Assembly (NCBI RefSeq): GCF_900100665.1
Contig: NZ_FNCS01000003.1
Span: forward strand, 1 to 64,000
Reading direction: 5' to 3'
Length of the DNA: 64,000 nt
Origin: Pelagibacterium luteolum
GTDB taxonomy: Bacteria > Pseudomonadota > Alphaproteobacteria > Rhizobiales > Devosiaceae
The notes beneath the pieces were generated by a model. It saw nothing but the letters and a program-made list of their open reading frames with translations. It was not told where the DNA came from and made no database searches. Made by a program: the position numbers and the translations under genes. Positions 8,262 through 16,152 of the stretch are shown one piece after another; position 1 is the first letter of the stretch; each line of letters begins with the position of its first letter.

Positions 8262-8410
8262 ATCCTCCGCATCTGCGGCTCCATCGACCGCACCCCTCCA
8301 CCAAATGGGCACCCCAAGGCGCCCCGATCCACCGCTGCCCACTGGACGCCCACCCCATATGAATTTATGCAGGCGGGAGACGTAACGCCCGACCCACCGC
8401 AGGCCCGCCC

Positions 8411-9292
8411 ATGCTCTTTGCCTCCGCCGCCGAATTCCGCTCCAGCCCCCGCAAGGCGGTGACCGTGTTTGGCATGGCCGGGGTGGGCAAGACGCGGCTG
8501 GGCAACATATTGCGCCGCGCCGACTGGTTTCACTTCTCGGTCGATTTCCGTATCGGCACGCGCCACATGGGCGAATTCATCGTCGACAATTTCAAGCGCG
8601 AGGCGATGAAGGTCCCGTTCCTCGCCGAACTCCTGCGCTCGGACTCGATCTCCATCCAGTCCAATCTCAGCTTCGACAATCTCGAGCCGCTCTCGACCTA
8701 TCTCGGCACCCCGGGCAATCCCGCCAAGGGCGGCCTCACCTTTGCGGAATACCAGCGCCGCCAGGAACAGCACCGCGTCGCCGAAATCTACGCCCTGCTC
8801 GACGTCCCCTATTTCATCGAGCGCGCCAAGGCGCTTTACGGCTATGACGATTTCCTCTGCGACACCGGCGGCTCGCTGATCGAGGTCCTCGATCCCCACA
8901 ACCCGAACGACCCCGTCGTCAAGGCGTTGGCGGATAACACGACCCTTCTCTATCTGCGCGGCACCGAAAACGATGCCCAGCGCCTCATCGATCGTTTCAA
9001 ATCCAACCCCAAGCCGATGTACTACCCCCCCGATTTTCTCATCGGCAAATGGGACGAGTTCAAATCGATCAACGGCGTTACCCATGACGACGACGTCGAT
9101 CCCGACGCCTTTGCCGTCTGGGGTTTCGAGGCCCTCCTGCGCGACCGCCTGCCCCGCTATCAGGCCCTCGCCGACAATTTCGGCTATGCGATCGACGCCA
9201 CCGAACTCTCTGACGTGCGCGATGAAAAAGACTTCATGGAGCTCATGTGCCGGGCCATCGCCGCACGCTCGGTGGTGGCCGCAAAAAGCTGA
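8411..9292 (+). CDS. P-loop ATPase, alphaproteobacterial conserved
   Basis: A 293-residue soluble protein with a clear Walker A loop, GMAGVGKT, at about residues 21-28, directly after a beta strand (AVTVF). The remainder is rich in charged helices and has no membrane segment. The segment FHFSVDFRIGTRHM after the P-loop suggests a zeta-toxin/kinase-like or AAA-like nucleotide-binding core, but I cannot identify a substrate. Similar proteins are annotated simply as ATPase in related genomes. It is followed by metA after 61 bp on the same strand; co-transcription is possible but a functional link is not established. The ribosome site before the ATG is weak. Confidence 0.8.
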   Translation: MLFASAAEFRSSPRKAVTVFGMAGVGKTRLGNILRRADWFHFSVDFRIGTRHMGEFIVDNFKREAMKVPFLAELLRSDSISIQSNLSFDNLEPLSTYLGTPGNPAKGGLTFAEYQRRQEQHRVAEIYALLDVPYFIERAKALYGYDDFLCDTGGSLIEVLDPHNPNDPVVKALADNTTLLYLRGTENDAQRLIDRFKSNPKPMYYPPDFLIGKWDEFKSINGVTHDDDVDPDAFAVWGFEALLRDRLPRYQALADNFGYAIDATELSDVRDEKDFMELMCRAIAARSVVAAKS

Positions 9293-9353
9293 ACGCCCTC
9301 TCCGCTTTATCGAGTTTCAGACTTATATAGGCTTGCTCTAAAGGAGCATCTTC

Positions 9354-10274
9354 ATGCCCATTCGCATTCCCGACCAGCTCCCCGCCCGTATCACCCTCGA
9401 AAACGAGGGCGTGGCGGTCATGGATTCCACCCGCGCAGCGCGCCAGGATATCCGTCCGCTGCAATTTGGCCTGCTCAATCTGATGCCCAACAAGGAGCGG
9501 ACCGAAACCCAGTTCGCGCGCCTTATCGCCTCGAGCCCGCTGCAGATCGACCTGACGCTCGTCCGGGTCTCCGACCACCAGTCGAAAAATACGCCCGAAG
9601 ACTATCTCCAGTCCTTCTATTCGACTTGGGAAGAGGTTCGCGAAAAGAAGTTCGACGGCTTTGTCGTCACCGGCGCGCCGATCGCCCACATGCCCTTCGA
9701 GGACGTGCGCTATTGGCCCGAAATGCTCGAAATCATGGATTGGACGCAGACCAACGTCCACCACACGATGTTCATCTGCTGGGGCGCCCAGGCCGCATTG
9801 CACCATTTCCATGGCGTAAGACGCTTCCGCATGCCCACAAAGGCGTTCGGCGTCTATCGCCACCGCCTCGTGAACCGCCGCTCCCCGCTGCTCCGTGGCA
9901 TGAGCGACAGCCCCATGGTGCCGGTCTCGCGCTACAACGACATCGACCGCACGAGCATACCTGGCGATCTCGACATCCTCATCGACAATGACGAGGTCGG
10001 CATCTGCATGCTCGAAGATCGCAAATACCGCGCGGCCTACATGCTCAACCATCTCGAATACGACAATCGCTCACTGGCCGACGAATACCACCGCGACCTG
10101 AGCGCCGGCCTCAATCCCGAACCGCCCGCAAACCTGTTCCCAAATGGCGACACCTCCATCGACCCCGAAAACCGCTGGCGCAGCCACGCCCATCTCTTGT
10201 TCCAGAACTGGATCAACGAAATCTACCAGACCACCCCCTATGACCTGAACAAGGTCGGGACAGGCGAGTGGTAG
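9354..10274 (+). CDS. metA: Homoserine O-acyltransferase MetA
   Basis: MetA activates L-homoserine by O-acylation (succinyl-CoA or acetyl-CoA), the first committed step of methionine synthesis. The 306-residue product has the family N-terminus (MPIRIPDQLPA), the catalytic Cys at residue 142 in FICWGAQAAL, and the His-x-Glu pair in NHLEYD near residues 233-235. Residue 111, which separates acetyl (Glu) from succinyl (Gly) users in characterised enzymes, is Ala here (GAPIAH), so the acyl donor cannot be assigned from it. An AAAGGAG ribosome site precedes the ATG. The leader is only 61 bp and I could not build a SAM-II riboswitch in it. Confidence 0.95.
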   Translation: MPIRIPDQLPARITLENEGVAVMDSTRAARQDIRPLQFGLLNLMPNKERTETQFARLIASSPLQIDLTLVRVSDHQSKNTPEDYLQSFYSTWEEVREKKFDGFVVTGAPIAHMPFEDVRYWPEMLEIMDWTQTNVHHTMFICWGAQAALHHFHGVRRFRMPTKAFGVYRHRLVNRRSPLLRGMSDSPMVPVSRYNDIDRTSIPGDLDILIDNDEVGICMLEDRKYRAAYMLNHLEYDNRSLADEYHRDLSAGLNPEPPANLFPNGDTSIDPENRWRSHAHLLFQNWINEIYQTTPYDLNKVGTGEW

Positions 10275-10302
10275 TGCAAAATAAGCCGCCCGCGCGCCGA
10301 AC

Positions 10303-10348
10303 CCATCTCGGCATCCGGGGCGAAGACCCGGAACCAAGTATGCTCTGA
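10303..10348. repeat. Degenerate REP-like palindrome
   Basis: CATCCGGGGCGAAGACCCGG followed by AACCAAGTATGCTCTGA. It is a diverged relative of the element at 10534-10578, including the TATGCTCYGA tail. Confidence 0.6.
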
Positions 10349-10533
10349 AGTCCATCGGGTCCGCGGTGCCCGCCGAATACGGGCGCCGCGGCGATCCGCC
10401 CAAAAAAATCTTAAGAAATGCCGGGCAGCAGGCGCCTGCCCGACGCCGCACATCCCACTCAGCCGCGCCGCCTTGCGCAGAGCGACGCCCAGGCACCCCG
10501 CTCGCGCCAATACCCAGCGCGCGCCAAACCCAC

Positions 10534-10578
10534 CCCGTCATCCCGGGCGAAGACCCGGGACCCATTATGCTCCGAATA
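10534..10578. repeat. REP-like palindrome (GCGAAGA loop)
   Basis: CGTCATCCCGGGCGAAGACC then CGGGACCCATTATGCTCCGA. With the copy at 10303 it fills most of the 371-bp gap between metA and the BrnA-like gene, in which I see no other feature. Confidence 0.75.
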
Positions 10579-10645
10579 TGTCGCGTGCCGCCTCTTCACC
10601 AGCGCCACAGACCTAAGCAGTGCAACAGCCCCAGTCGCCCGCCTC

Positions 10646-10879
10646 TCACTCCAGTCCCGCCGCCACCCTCAGCGCCGCATTGATCCGATCCTGCCATCCC
10701 GGCCCGTCATCCTGAAAATGCTCGAGCACATCGCGATCGATGCGCAGCGACACCTGCTCTTTCCCGGTCGGAATGACATTGGTCTTCGTCTTCGGCGCCT
10801 CGGGCTTGGTCGTCGCTGCTTTGAACAGCGCCTCGGCACGTTCCTTGCCGCTGGTTGGTCGACGTGGCGAATGGGCCAT
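10646..10879 (-). CDS. BrnA/DUF4415-like antitoxin, orphan
   Basis: A 77-residue basic protein whose C-terminal half (VSLRIDRDVLEHFQDDGPGWQDRINAALR) matches the ribbon-helix-helix module of BrnA/DUF4415 antitoxins. These bind their own promoter and neutralise a BrnT RNase. The Lys/Pro-rich N-terminus (GKERAEALFKAATTKPEAPKTK) is probably disordered. The start at 10879 follows an AGGGGGA ribosome site; an in-frame start 21 bp upstream is less likely. No BrnT-like toxin gene is visible on either side, so it may be a solitary DNA-binding protein or a relic of a toxin-antitoxin pair. Confidence 0.75.
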   Translation of the reverse strand: MAHSPRRPTSGKERAEALFKAATTKPEAPKTKTNVIPTGKEQVSLRIDRDVLEHFQDDGPGWQDRINAALRVAAGLE

Positions 10880-11353
10880 ATAGGTCCCCCTACTTTGCAA
10901 GATGGAATTCAGCTCTCAACGCGTTCGTCGAACGTCCGCGAACCTCGGGCCGGCGCCGCAGCAGTCTAGATCAAACCAATCGGCGTCACGCTGCTTCCGC
11001 GGCCGGGCCCCGGCTAGCCCCAGCCATATCCGATGGTCCCAGCAATGTCAGCCTGCCCCGCGCACCAAAGCCCGTCAACCCGGTGCGTACGCCTCACAAG
11101 TCCTCCCCGCCGCACCTCACGGTCCCAGCGGCCCGTCAGACCTCCCTCTCGATCACCCCCAAACGCCGCGACCTCGGTGCCGCTCCACAGCACATGCAAA
11201 AGCTAGCCACCACCGCAAGTGGCGTCAAGAACAAAATAGGAACTCCCCACCGCCACGCAGCCATTCGTCCTCCCCCAATTCCAAATACCGCGCCCGCGCC
11301 CTTCACATTCCCTAACCCACCCCCTATTTTCTCGGCGAACGCGGAGTCCCCCC
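10880..11353. other. Spacer without recognised genes
   Basis: About 470 bp between the BrnA-like gene and ycjX. Open frames exist on both strands but are Pro/Arg/Ser-rich or Gly-rich with no recognisable domain and poor ribosome sites. It should contain the promoters of two divergent genes, but I could not place them. Confidence 0.5.
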
Positions 11354-12811
11354 TTGCCCAGCCTGCCGACAACCCTCACCGACGAACTGGGCATTGCGCT
11401 CGGCAATCTCGCGGACGCCGCCACCGGCACGATAACCCCCACGCTTCGCCTCGGCGTCACCGGCCTGTCGCGCGCCGGGAAAACCATTTTCATCACCGCG
11501 CTGATCCATAATCTCTTGACCGGCGCCCGCCTTCCAGGCTTTGTCCCCATGGCCGAGGGCCGGCTGATCGGCGCCCGCCTTGCCGAACACCCCGACAACG
11601 CCACTCCGCGCTTTGCCTACGAAAACCACCTCGCCGCCCTCACCGGATCGCCCCCGGTCTGGCCCGAGAGTACGCGCCGCATTTCCCAGCTTCGCCTCAC
11701 CCTGCGCTATCAGTCAAACAACTGGCTCAAAGCGCAATTCGGCACGCAGACGCTCAATCTCGACATCGTCGATTACCCCGGCGAATGGCTGCTCGATCTA
11801 CCCCTGCTCACCAAAACCTATGCCGAATGGAGCGCCGAGGCCCTGGCCCTCGCCCGCCGCCCTGCCCGCGAAGCCGAAGCAAAACCCTTTCTCGACGCCC
11901 TCGCCTCCCTCGACCCCTCACGCGAGGCCGACGACGTCACCGCCGAAACCCTCGCCGCCGCCTTCACGCAATATCTGCGCGCGTCCAAAGGCGATGCCCG
12001 GGCCCTGTCCACCCTGCCGCCGGGTCGCTTCCTCATGCCCGGCGATCTCGAAGGCTCGCCCGCGCTCACCTTCGCGCCCCTGCCTGATCCCGTCTCGACG
12101 CTGCGTCATTCCAGCCTTTACGCCATGCTCGAGCGCCGCTACGAAGCCTATAAATCCGTCGTCGTCCGCCCGTTCTTTCGCGACCACTTCGCCCGGCTGG
12201 ATCGCCAGATCGTCCTCGTCGATGCTCTGCGCGCGCTGAACGCCGGCCCCGAAGCCGTCGCCGATCTCGAAACCGCGCTCACTGCCGTGCTCTCCTGCTT
12301 CCGCCAGGGCACCTCGAACCCCATTTCGCGGCTCCTCACCCGCCGCATCGACAAGATCCTCTTTGCCGCCACCAAGGCCGATCTGCTCCACCACACCTCG
12401 CACACAAGGCTCGAAGCCATTCTCAACCGCCTCGTGGCCAGCGCGGCCCGCCGCGCGCATTTTTCGGGCACCGAAACCCGCCCCCTCGCCATCGCCGCCA
12501 TCCGCGCCACCCGCGAGGGCGCGATCAAGGACAACGGCGAGACCTTGCACACCATCATCGGCACCCCGGAAGAAGGCCAGCGCCTCGGCGACACCGTCTA
12601 TGACGGAAAAACCGAAATCGCGTTGTTTCCCGGCGACTTGCCTGAAAATCCGGATTCATTGTTCAAGACACATGAATCGACACCTCAACTCAATTTTCTG
12701 CGCTTCCTGCCGCCGAAAATCCTTTCGCCCAGCCAAACAGGCGATCCGGTCTTTCCGCACATCCGGCTCGATCGCGCGCTCGATTTCCTCATCGGGGATA
12801 AGATGCAATGA
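11354..12811 (+). CDS. ycjX: YcjX-family P-loop NTPase (DUF463)
   Basis: A 485-residue member of the YcjX/DUF463 family of predicted GTP-binding proteins. The Walker A loop GLSRAGKT lies at about residues 37-44 and a Walker B-like segment IDIVDYPGEW-type (here LNLDIVDYPGEW) follows the block typical of the family. Family members are linked to envelope stress in enterics, but their molecular role is unknown. The best start is a TTG at 11354, 7 bp after GCGGAG. It overlaps ycjF by 4 bp (ATGA), so the two are translationally coupled, as this pair is in many proteobacteria. Confidence 0.9.
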   Translation: MPSLPTTLTDELGIALGNLADAATGTITPTLRLGVTGLSRAGKTIFITALIHNLLTGARLPGFVPMAEGRLIGARLAEHPDNATPRFAYENHLAALTGSPPVWPESTRRISQLRLTLRYQSNNWLKAQFGTQTLNLDIVDYPGEWLLDLPLLTKTYAEWSAEALALARRPAREAEAKPFLDALASLDPSREADDVTAETLAAAFTQYLRASKGDARALSTLPPGRFLMPGDLEGSPALTFAPLPDPVSTLRHSSLYAMLERRYEAYKSVVVRPFFRDHFARLDRQIVLVDALRALNAGPEAVADLETALTAVLSCFRQGTSNPISRLLTRRIDKILFAATKADLLHHTSHTRLEAILNRLVASAARRAHFSGTETRPLAIAAIRATREGAIKDNGETLHTIIGTPEEGQRLGDTVYDGKTEIALFPGDLPENPDSLFKTHESTPQLNFLRFLPPKILSPSQTGDPVFPHIRLDRALDFLIGDKMQ

Positions 12812-13830
12812 GAGAGCCCCGCGCGATGCCCATACGCCCTACAGCGCCAGCCGAGGCGCCGCGTAGCCCCCGCGCTTTTAACGCAGCGATCGTCGAGGAA
12901 GCGCCCGACGTTTTCGAAGCAACGCCGGCCGAACTGGCGGACACCGACATCGCCCCCGCCCCGAAACGCCTCGGCCGCTTCTGGCGCAATCTCGCGCTCT
13001 GGACGGGCGGCACACTCATCTCCCTCGGCCTTGGCCTCGCCGCCGACCGGCTGATCCGCGATCTCTTCGCAGCCTATTCCTGGCTCGGCTGGGTCGGTCT
13101 CGCCGCCCTCGCCGTGTTCGTCCTCGCGCTCACCGTCCTCGTTTTCCGCGAGCTGATCGGCCTCGCCCGCCTGCGCACCCTGGACAAACTCCGCGACCGA
13201 GCCTCGTCAGCGCTTTTGGCCGATGACCTCGCGGCGGCCCAAAAGATCGAAGCCGAACTCCAGTCGATTTATTCCACCCGCGCCGATCTCGCCCGCGCCC
13301 GCGACAATCTCGCCACCGACGCAAAATCCATCCTCGACGGCGCCGAGCTAATCAAAACCGCCGAGCGCGCCCTCATGGCCCCGCTCGATGCCCGCGCCCG
13401 CGCGCTTACAGCGTCCAGCGCCCGCCGCGTCGCGCTCGTCACCGCCGTGGCACCGCGCGCTTTGATCGATATCGCTTTTGTGATTTTCGAAAGTTTCCGC
13501 CTCGCCCGCAACATCGCCGATCTCTACGGCGCCCGCCCGGGCCTTTTCGGCTTTTTTCGCCTCGTGGGCGCCATTCTCGCGCACCTCGCCGTCACTGGCG
13601 GCCTCGTGCTCACCGATGGCGTCGTCGAACAGCTGGTCGGCCATGGCGTTGCCGCGAAACTCTCGGCCCGCCTCGGCGAAGGCGTCCTCAACGGCCTGAT
13701 GACCGTCCGCGTCGGCATCGCTGCAATGAAGGTGGTCCGCCCGCTGCCCTTCGCCACCCAGAAGTCCCCTGTCGTCTCCGACTTCCTCCCCGACCTCGTC
13801 AAACTCGCCGCCGATCCCAAGCAGAGATAG
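12808..13830 (+). CDS. ycjF: YcjF-family membrane protein (DUF697)
   Basis: A 340-residue protein of the YcjF/TIGR01620 family. Residues 1-55 are hydrophilic and Ala/Pro-rich. Two membrane helices follow at about 61-82 and 94-117, then a charged helical region, and a C-terminal DUF697 domain containing RARALTASSARRVALVTAVAP-type sequence and the motif DIAFVIFESFRLARNIADLYG. Family function is unknown; it is consistently encoded next to YcjX and presumably forms a membrane partner for that NTPase. The start overlaps the ycjX stop (ATGA). Confidence 0.9.
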   Translation: MREPRAMPIRPTAPAEAPRSPRAFNAAIVEEAPDVFEATPAELADTDIAPAPKRLGRFWRNLALWTGGTLISLGLGLAADRLIRDLFAAYSWLGWVGLAALAVFVLALTVLVFRELIGLARLRTLDKLRDRASSALLADDLAAAQKIEAELQSIYSTRADLARARDNLATDAKSILDGAELIKTAERALMAPLDARARALTASSARRVALVTAVAPRALIDIAFVIFESFRLARNIADLYGARPGLFGFFRLVGAILAHLAVTGGLVLTDGVVEQLVGHGVAAKLSARLGEGVLNGLMTVRVGIAAMKVVRPLPFATQKSPVVSDFLPDLVKLAADPKQR

Positions 13831-13867
13831 ATTGGCGCAATCGGTAGAGGTTGTACGAACAACCCGA

Positions 13868-13883
13868 AGCCGTTTTCACGGCT
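13868..13883. terminator. Weak hairpin between convergent genes
   Basis: AGCCGT-TTTC-ACGGCT lies between the ends of ycjF (+) and the exported-protein gene (-). There is no T run, so termination activity is uncertain. Confidence 0.3.
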
Positions 13884-13899
13884 CCGGGAGAACACCGCG

Positions 13900-14238
13900 T
13901 CAGTCGTCGTCTTCGTGAAGAAGCTGAACCTGCATTGGCCCACCATTGGTCAGCGTGCTGCCCATCGTCATGGGCGCGCCGGCGATAAGGCCTGCAGCCT
14001 GACAGTCCGCGTATGTTATGCTGCGGAGCTCGATCGTCGGGGTCGACAACTCCGCTGGTGTCGAGGGCTCTTCGGCGGCAGCATCGGCGATGCCGTCGGC
14101 CTCCAGGGTCGCACAATAATCCTGGACATAGGCCCAATCATGCGCACTCACGTTGATACCGCCAATTTCCGCAGAAAGAACTGGCGCCGTGAGGCCAGAT
14201 GCAAAGACAAGTGATGCGAAGAACACACTAGGTTTCAT
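13900..14238 (-). CDS. Small exported protein, paralogue 1
   Basis: A 112-residue protein with a typical Sec signal peptide (MKPSVFFASLVFASGLTAPVLSA, cleavage probably after AxA-type SA). The mature part is acidic and contains two Cys, in YVQDYCATL and ITYADCQAAGL, likely to form a disulfide in the periplasm. It aligns over most of its length with the neighbour at 14435-14743: VSAxDWxxVxxYC and DCxxAGLxxGxP are shared. The start at 14238 follows GGAGACCAAC; an upstream in-frame ATG overlaps that ribosome site. I do not recognise the family. It ends with the acidic tail LLHEDDD. Confidence 0.75.
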   Translation of the reverse strand: MKPSVFFASLVFASGLTAPVLSAEIGGINVSAHDWAYVQDYCATLEADGIADAAAEEPSTPAELSTPTIELRSITYADCQAAGLIAGAPMTMGSTLTNGGPMQVQLLHEDDD

Positions 14239-14386
14239 GTTGGTCTCCATTGACCCAAATGCCGATTTTTTGACATTTCACAGGCGCGGCAGTCCAACGA
14301 TTGTCGACGCAGAAAAACCGCGCCTCGTACAAAACGCATTGCCCTTGATAAGGTTTCCAAGGAACACGGAATTCATTGCCCAACAA

Positions 14387-14412
14387 AAGGGCAGCGCTAA
14401 TGCGCTGCCCTT
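14387..14412 (-). terminator. Rho-independent terminator after paralogue 2
   Basis: On the minus strand AAGGGCAGCGC-ATTA-GCGCTGCCCTT is followed by TTG with a T run. It is an 11-bp perfect stem just after the stop of the 14435-14743 gene, so the two exported-protein genes are separate transcripts. Confidence 0.85.
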
Positions 14413-14434
14413 AAACTTATAGAAGTATCCCGAA

Positions 14435-14743
14435 TTAGTTAGGAACGGTCGGGGACTCCATCGTCACGCCCGCATCCGGACCACCTTCAACCAGGCCCGC
14501 TTCAACACAATCGTCACGTGTCAGAAGGCTGAGGTCGATAGAGGTCGTCGCGAGTTCCTGAGTTGCGGAGGGCTCATTCTCGGAGGCCTCAGGGTTGTTC
14601 AGATCACCGAGATCGGAGCAATAGGCCTCAACGGCCGGCCAGTCTTCTGCGCTGACGGTCGTGCCAGCGATTTCCTGAGCGAACGCAGGAGCGGCCAGAC
14701 CAGCAGTGAGAGCAATCGAAGCGAAAAGAGCGGTGCGTTTCAT
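14435..14743 (-). CDS. Small exported protein, paralogue 2
   Basis: A 102-residue protein with a clear signal peptide (MKRTALFASIALTAGLAAPAFAQ, AFA cleavage site). The mature part is strongly acidic with two conserved Cys, in VEAYCSDLG and TRDDCVEAGL. It is a paralogue of the 13900-14238 product: the segments around both Cys and the EIxGxxVSAxDW start of the mature region match. The chosen ATG lies 7-8 bp after GGAG; the in-frame ATG 12 bp upstream overlaps that site. The function is unknown. Acidity, two Cys and export suggest a small periplasmic disulfide-bonded protein. Confidence 0.78.
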   Translation of the reverse strand: MKRTALFASIALTAGLAAPAFAQEIAGTTVSAEDWPAVEAYCSDLGDLNNPEASENEPSATQELATTSIDLSLLTRDDCVEAGLVEGGPDAGVTMESPTVPN

Positions 14744-15277
14744 TTTTATCTCCATGTCTTTTTAGACCGGGCGCAAGGGCTGCGCCTCCCTCACAGCGCT
14801 CTATGGAGAAGACTTCATCTCCCGGCGCTGCTTCGCCCAGTAAATGGCTCGCCACCCAAATCGGTTTCGAAAAACCCCAATAATTCAAGTTTGACTAACA
14901 TATGTGATTTTCAAGCTTGCTGATCGCCTTCCGATCTGTGCTGCCCAATGGGGAGCCAGCCACCATCATCCACCCTCATACTGCGCCACCCCGCCTTTCC
15001 CCAGACATGCCTCCTTACACCACGCGCGGGTATGCGCCACCACCTTCGCCCATATCACCCGTCCTCAACTGCCCGGCCCTCACCACACCGGCGTCATTCC
15101 GGGATTTATCTCCGGGCCCCAGCCATGCGCCGTCTGGCACGTGAATACTTATCTCCTATCCCTCCTGCGCCCCCCTCACTCCAGACATATCGACTGCCCA
15201 CCAGCAACGCCAGACACACCCATCTGACCCGCCCCCTCCGCCACCGCCACAAAAAATCTGCTTGCCCTCTCACCTAC
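14744..15277. other. Spacer upstream of the ars operon
   Basis: About 530 bp. It contains the promoter region of the exported-protein gene (left) and a REP-like hairpin at 15092-15122 (CGTCATTCCGGGATT, then CTCCGGGCCCCAG). Plus-strand open frames here are Pro/His-rich and are not convincing genes. Confidence 0.5.
15092..15122. repeat. REP-like palindrome (ATTTAT loop)
   Basis: CGTCATTCCGGGATTTATCT then CCGGGCCCCAG. The ATTTAT-type loop is shared with the copies at 20845, 54591 and 58916. Confidence 0.6.
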
Positions 15278-15297
15278 ATATCGATATTTCTCGATAT
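15278..15297 (+). promoter_or_regulatory. Probable ArsR operator
   Basis: A perfect inverted repeat, ATATCGA-TATTTC-TCGATAT, that ends at the base before the arsR ATG. AT-rich dyads of this size at the promoter are typical ArsR/SmtB binding sites. Its position suggests that repression covers the start of transcription and that the mRNA has little or no leader. Confidence 0.7.
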
Positions 15298-15654
15298 ATG
15301 GATACAAACGCTGCTCTCGACGCTTTCGCCGCCTTGTCCCAGCCAACCCGGCTGGCGATCTTCCGGCTGTTGATCAAGGCCGGCCCCAAGGGCATGCCCG
15401 CAGGCGAGATCGCCGATGCGGTCGATGGGCGGCAGAACACCGTCTCGACTCACCTTGCCGCACTCACCCGCGCCGGCCTCATCGCCTCAGAGCGCGACGG
15501 GCGCGTCATTCGCTACGCCGCCAGCTTTGCGACCGCCGGCGATCTGGTCGCTTTCCTTCTCGAAGACTGTTGCGGTGGCCGCCCCGAAGTCTGCGCGCCG
15601 CTGATTGCCAATCTCTCCTGCCTGCAACCGAGCGCCGAGGCCTGCTGTGACTGA
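15298..15654 (+). CDS. arsR: Arsenic-responsive repressor ArsR
   Basis: A 118-residue winged-helix ArsR/SmtB-family repressor. The helix-turn-helix is in PAGEIADAVDGRQNTVSTHLAALTRAGLI (about residues 42-70). The Cys-rich C-terminus (EDCCGGRPEVC and later AEACC) provides thiols for As(III), as in the alphaproteobacterial CCGG-type ArsR group. I start at the ATG at 15298 rather than an upstream in-frame start because the operator dyad occupies the preceding 20 bp. It overlaps the next gene by 8 bp and leads the arsenic operon, which it should repress until arsenite binds. Confidence 0.92.
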   Translation: MDTNAALDAFAALSQPTRLAIFRLLIKAGPKGMPAGEIADAVDGRQNTVSTHLAALTRAGLIASERDGRVIRYAASFATAGDLVAFLLEDCCGGRPEVCAPLIANLSCLQPSAEACCD

Positions 15655-16147
15655 TCCTGTCTATAACGCCCTCTTCCTGTGCACCGGCAATTCCGCCCGT
15701 TCGATCATCGCCGAAGCCTTGCTCAACCGCGACGGACAGGGCCGCTTCAAGGCGTATTCCGCCGGCAGCCAGCCCAGGGGCGACGTTCACCCCTACACAC
15801 TCGATCTGCTGCGCGGCCTCGGCATCGATACCGATTTCGCCCGCTCGAAAAGCTGGGACGAATTTGCGGGGCCCGGCGCGCCCGAGTTCGATTTCATCTT
15901 CACCGTCTGCGACAGCGCCGCCAATGAGGCCTGCCCGATCTGGCCCGGCCATCCCATGACCGCCCATTGGGGCATTCCCGATCCTGCCGCGGCCGAGGGG
16001 ACAGACGCCGAAAAACACCTCGCCTTCGCAGAGGCAACGCGCCAGCTCTCCACCCGTATCTCTCTCCTCCTCGCGCTGCCGCTCAAGAGCCTCGACCGGC
16101 TCGCGCTGAAATCCCGCCTCGACGCCATCGGCCAGACGAAAGACTAG
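15647..16147 (+). CDS. arsC: Arsenate reductase, LMW-phosphatase type
   Basis: A 166-residue protein of the low-molecular-weight phosphotyrosine phosphatase fold. The P-loop is CTGNSARS with the nucleophile near residue 12. The [11 protein letters not shown] segment holds further Cys in the position of the redox pair of thioredoxin-type ArsC enzymes, and the WPGHP block is typical. It should reduce As(V) to As(III) for export by Acr3. The GTG at 15647 overlaps the arsR end by 8 bp, implying translational coupling. A second, unrelated arsenate reductase follows Acr3, so the operon has two reductase chemistries. Confidence 0.88.
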   Translation: MTDPVYNALFLCTGNSARSIIAEALLNRDGQGRFKAYSAGSQPRGDVHPYTLDLLRGLGIDTDFARSKSWDEFAGPGAPEFDFIFTVCDSAANEACPIWPGHPMTAHWGIPDPAAAEGTDAEKHLAFAEATRQLSTRISLLLALPLKSLDRLALKSRLDAIGQTKD

Positions 16148-16152
16148 ACCCC

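Larger units (their letters stand above)
7951..8265. repeat. Imperfect tandem duplication, ~168-bp period
   Basis: Two units beginning with CACCAACCCACCAGCCCCAA-type sequence at 7951 and 8119 run in parallel. Both contain GGACGCGCCCCGCGACCCA and CCGCCTCTCCATCCAAACCG, and each ends in a REP-like hairpin. The hairpins differ (CTCGGG type in unit 1, CCCGGG type in unit 2). A partial, more diverged unit seems to precede them from about 7905. Confidence 0.75.
7716..8410. other. Non-coding, C-rich repeat spacer
   Basis: About 700 bp between the flgE promoter and the next gene. The plus strand is extremely C-rich and the long open frames on both strands are Pro-rich or Gly/Trp-rich with no domain. 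It holds an imperfect 168-bp tandem duplication and two REP-like hairpins, listed separately. I see no credible gene here. Confidence 0.7.

Noticed and set aside
7650-8462. Several long open frames on both strands of the C-rich spacer
   Set aside because: Products are Pro-rich or Gly/Trp/Arg-rich, mirror the DNA repeats, lack ribosome sites and have no domain. They reflect base composition.
9293-9353. SAM-II riboswitch before metA
   Set aside because: CTAAAGGAGC near the metA start recalls the 3' end of SAM-II, but no matching P1 stem or conserved loop could be formed in the 61-bp gap, and the words may just be the ribosome site.
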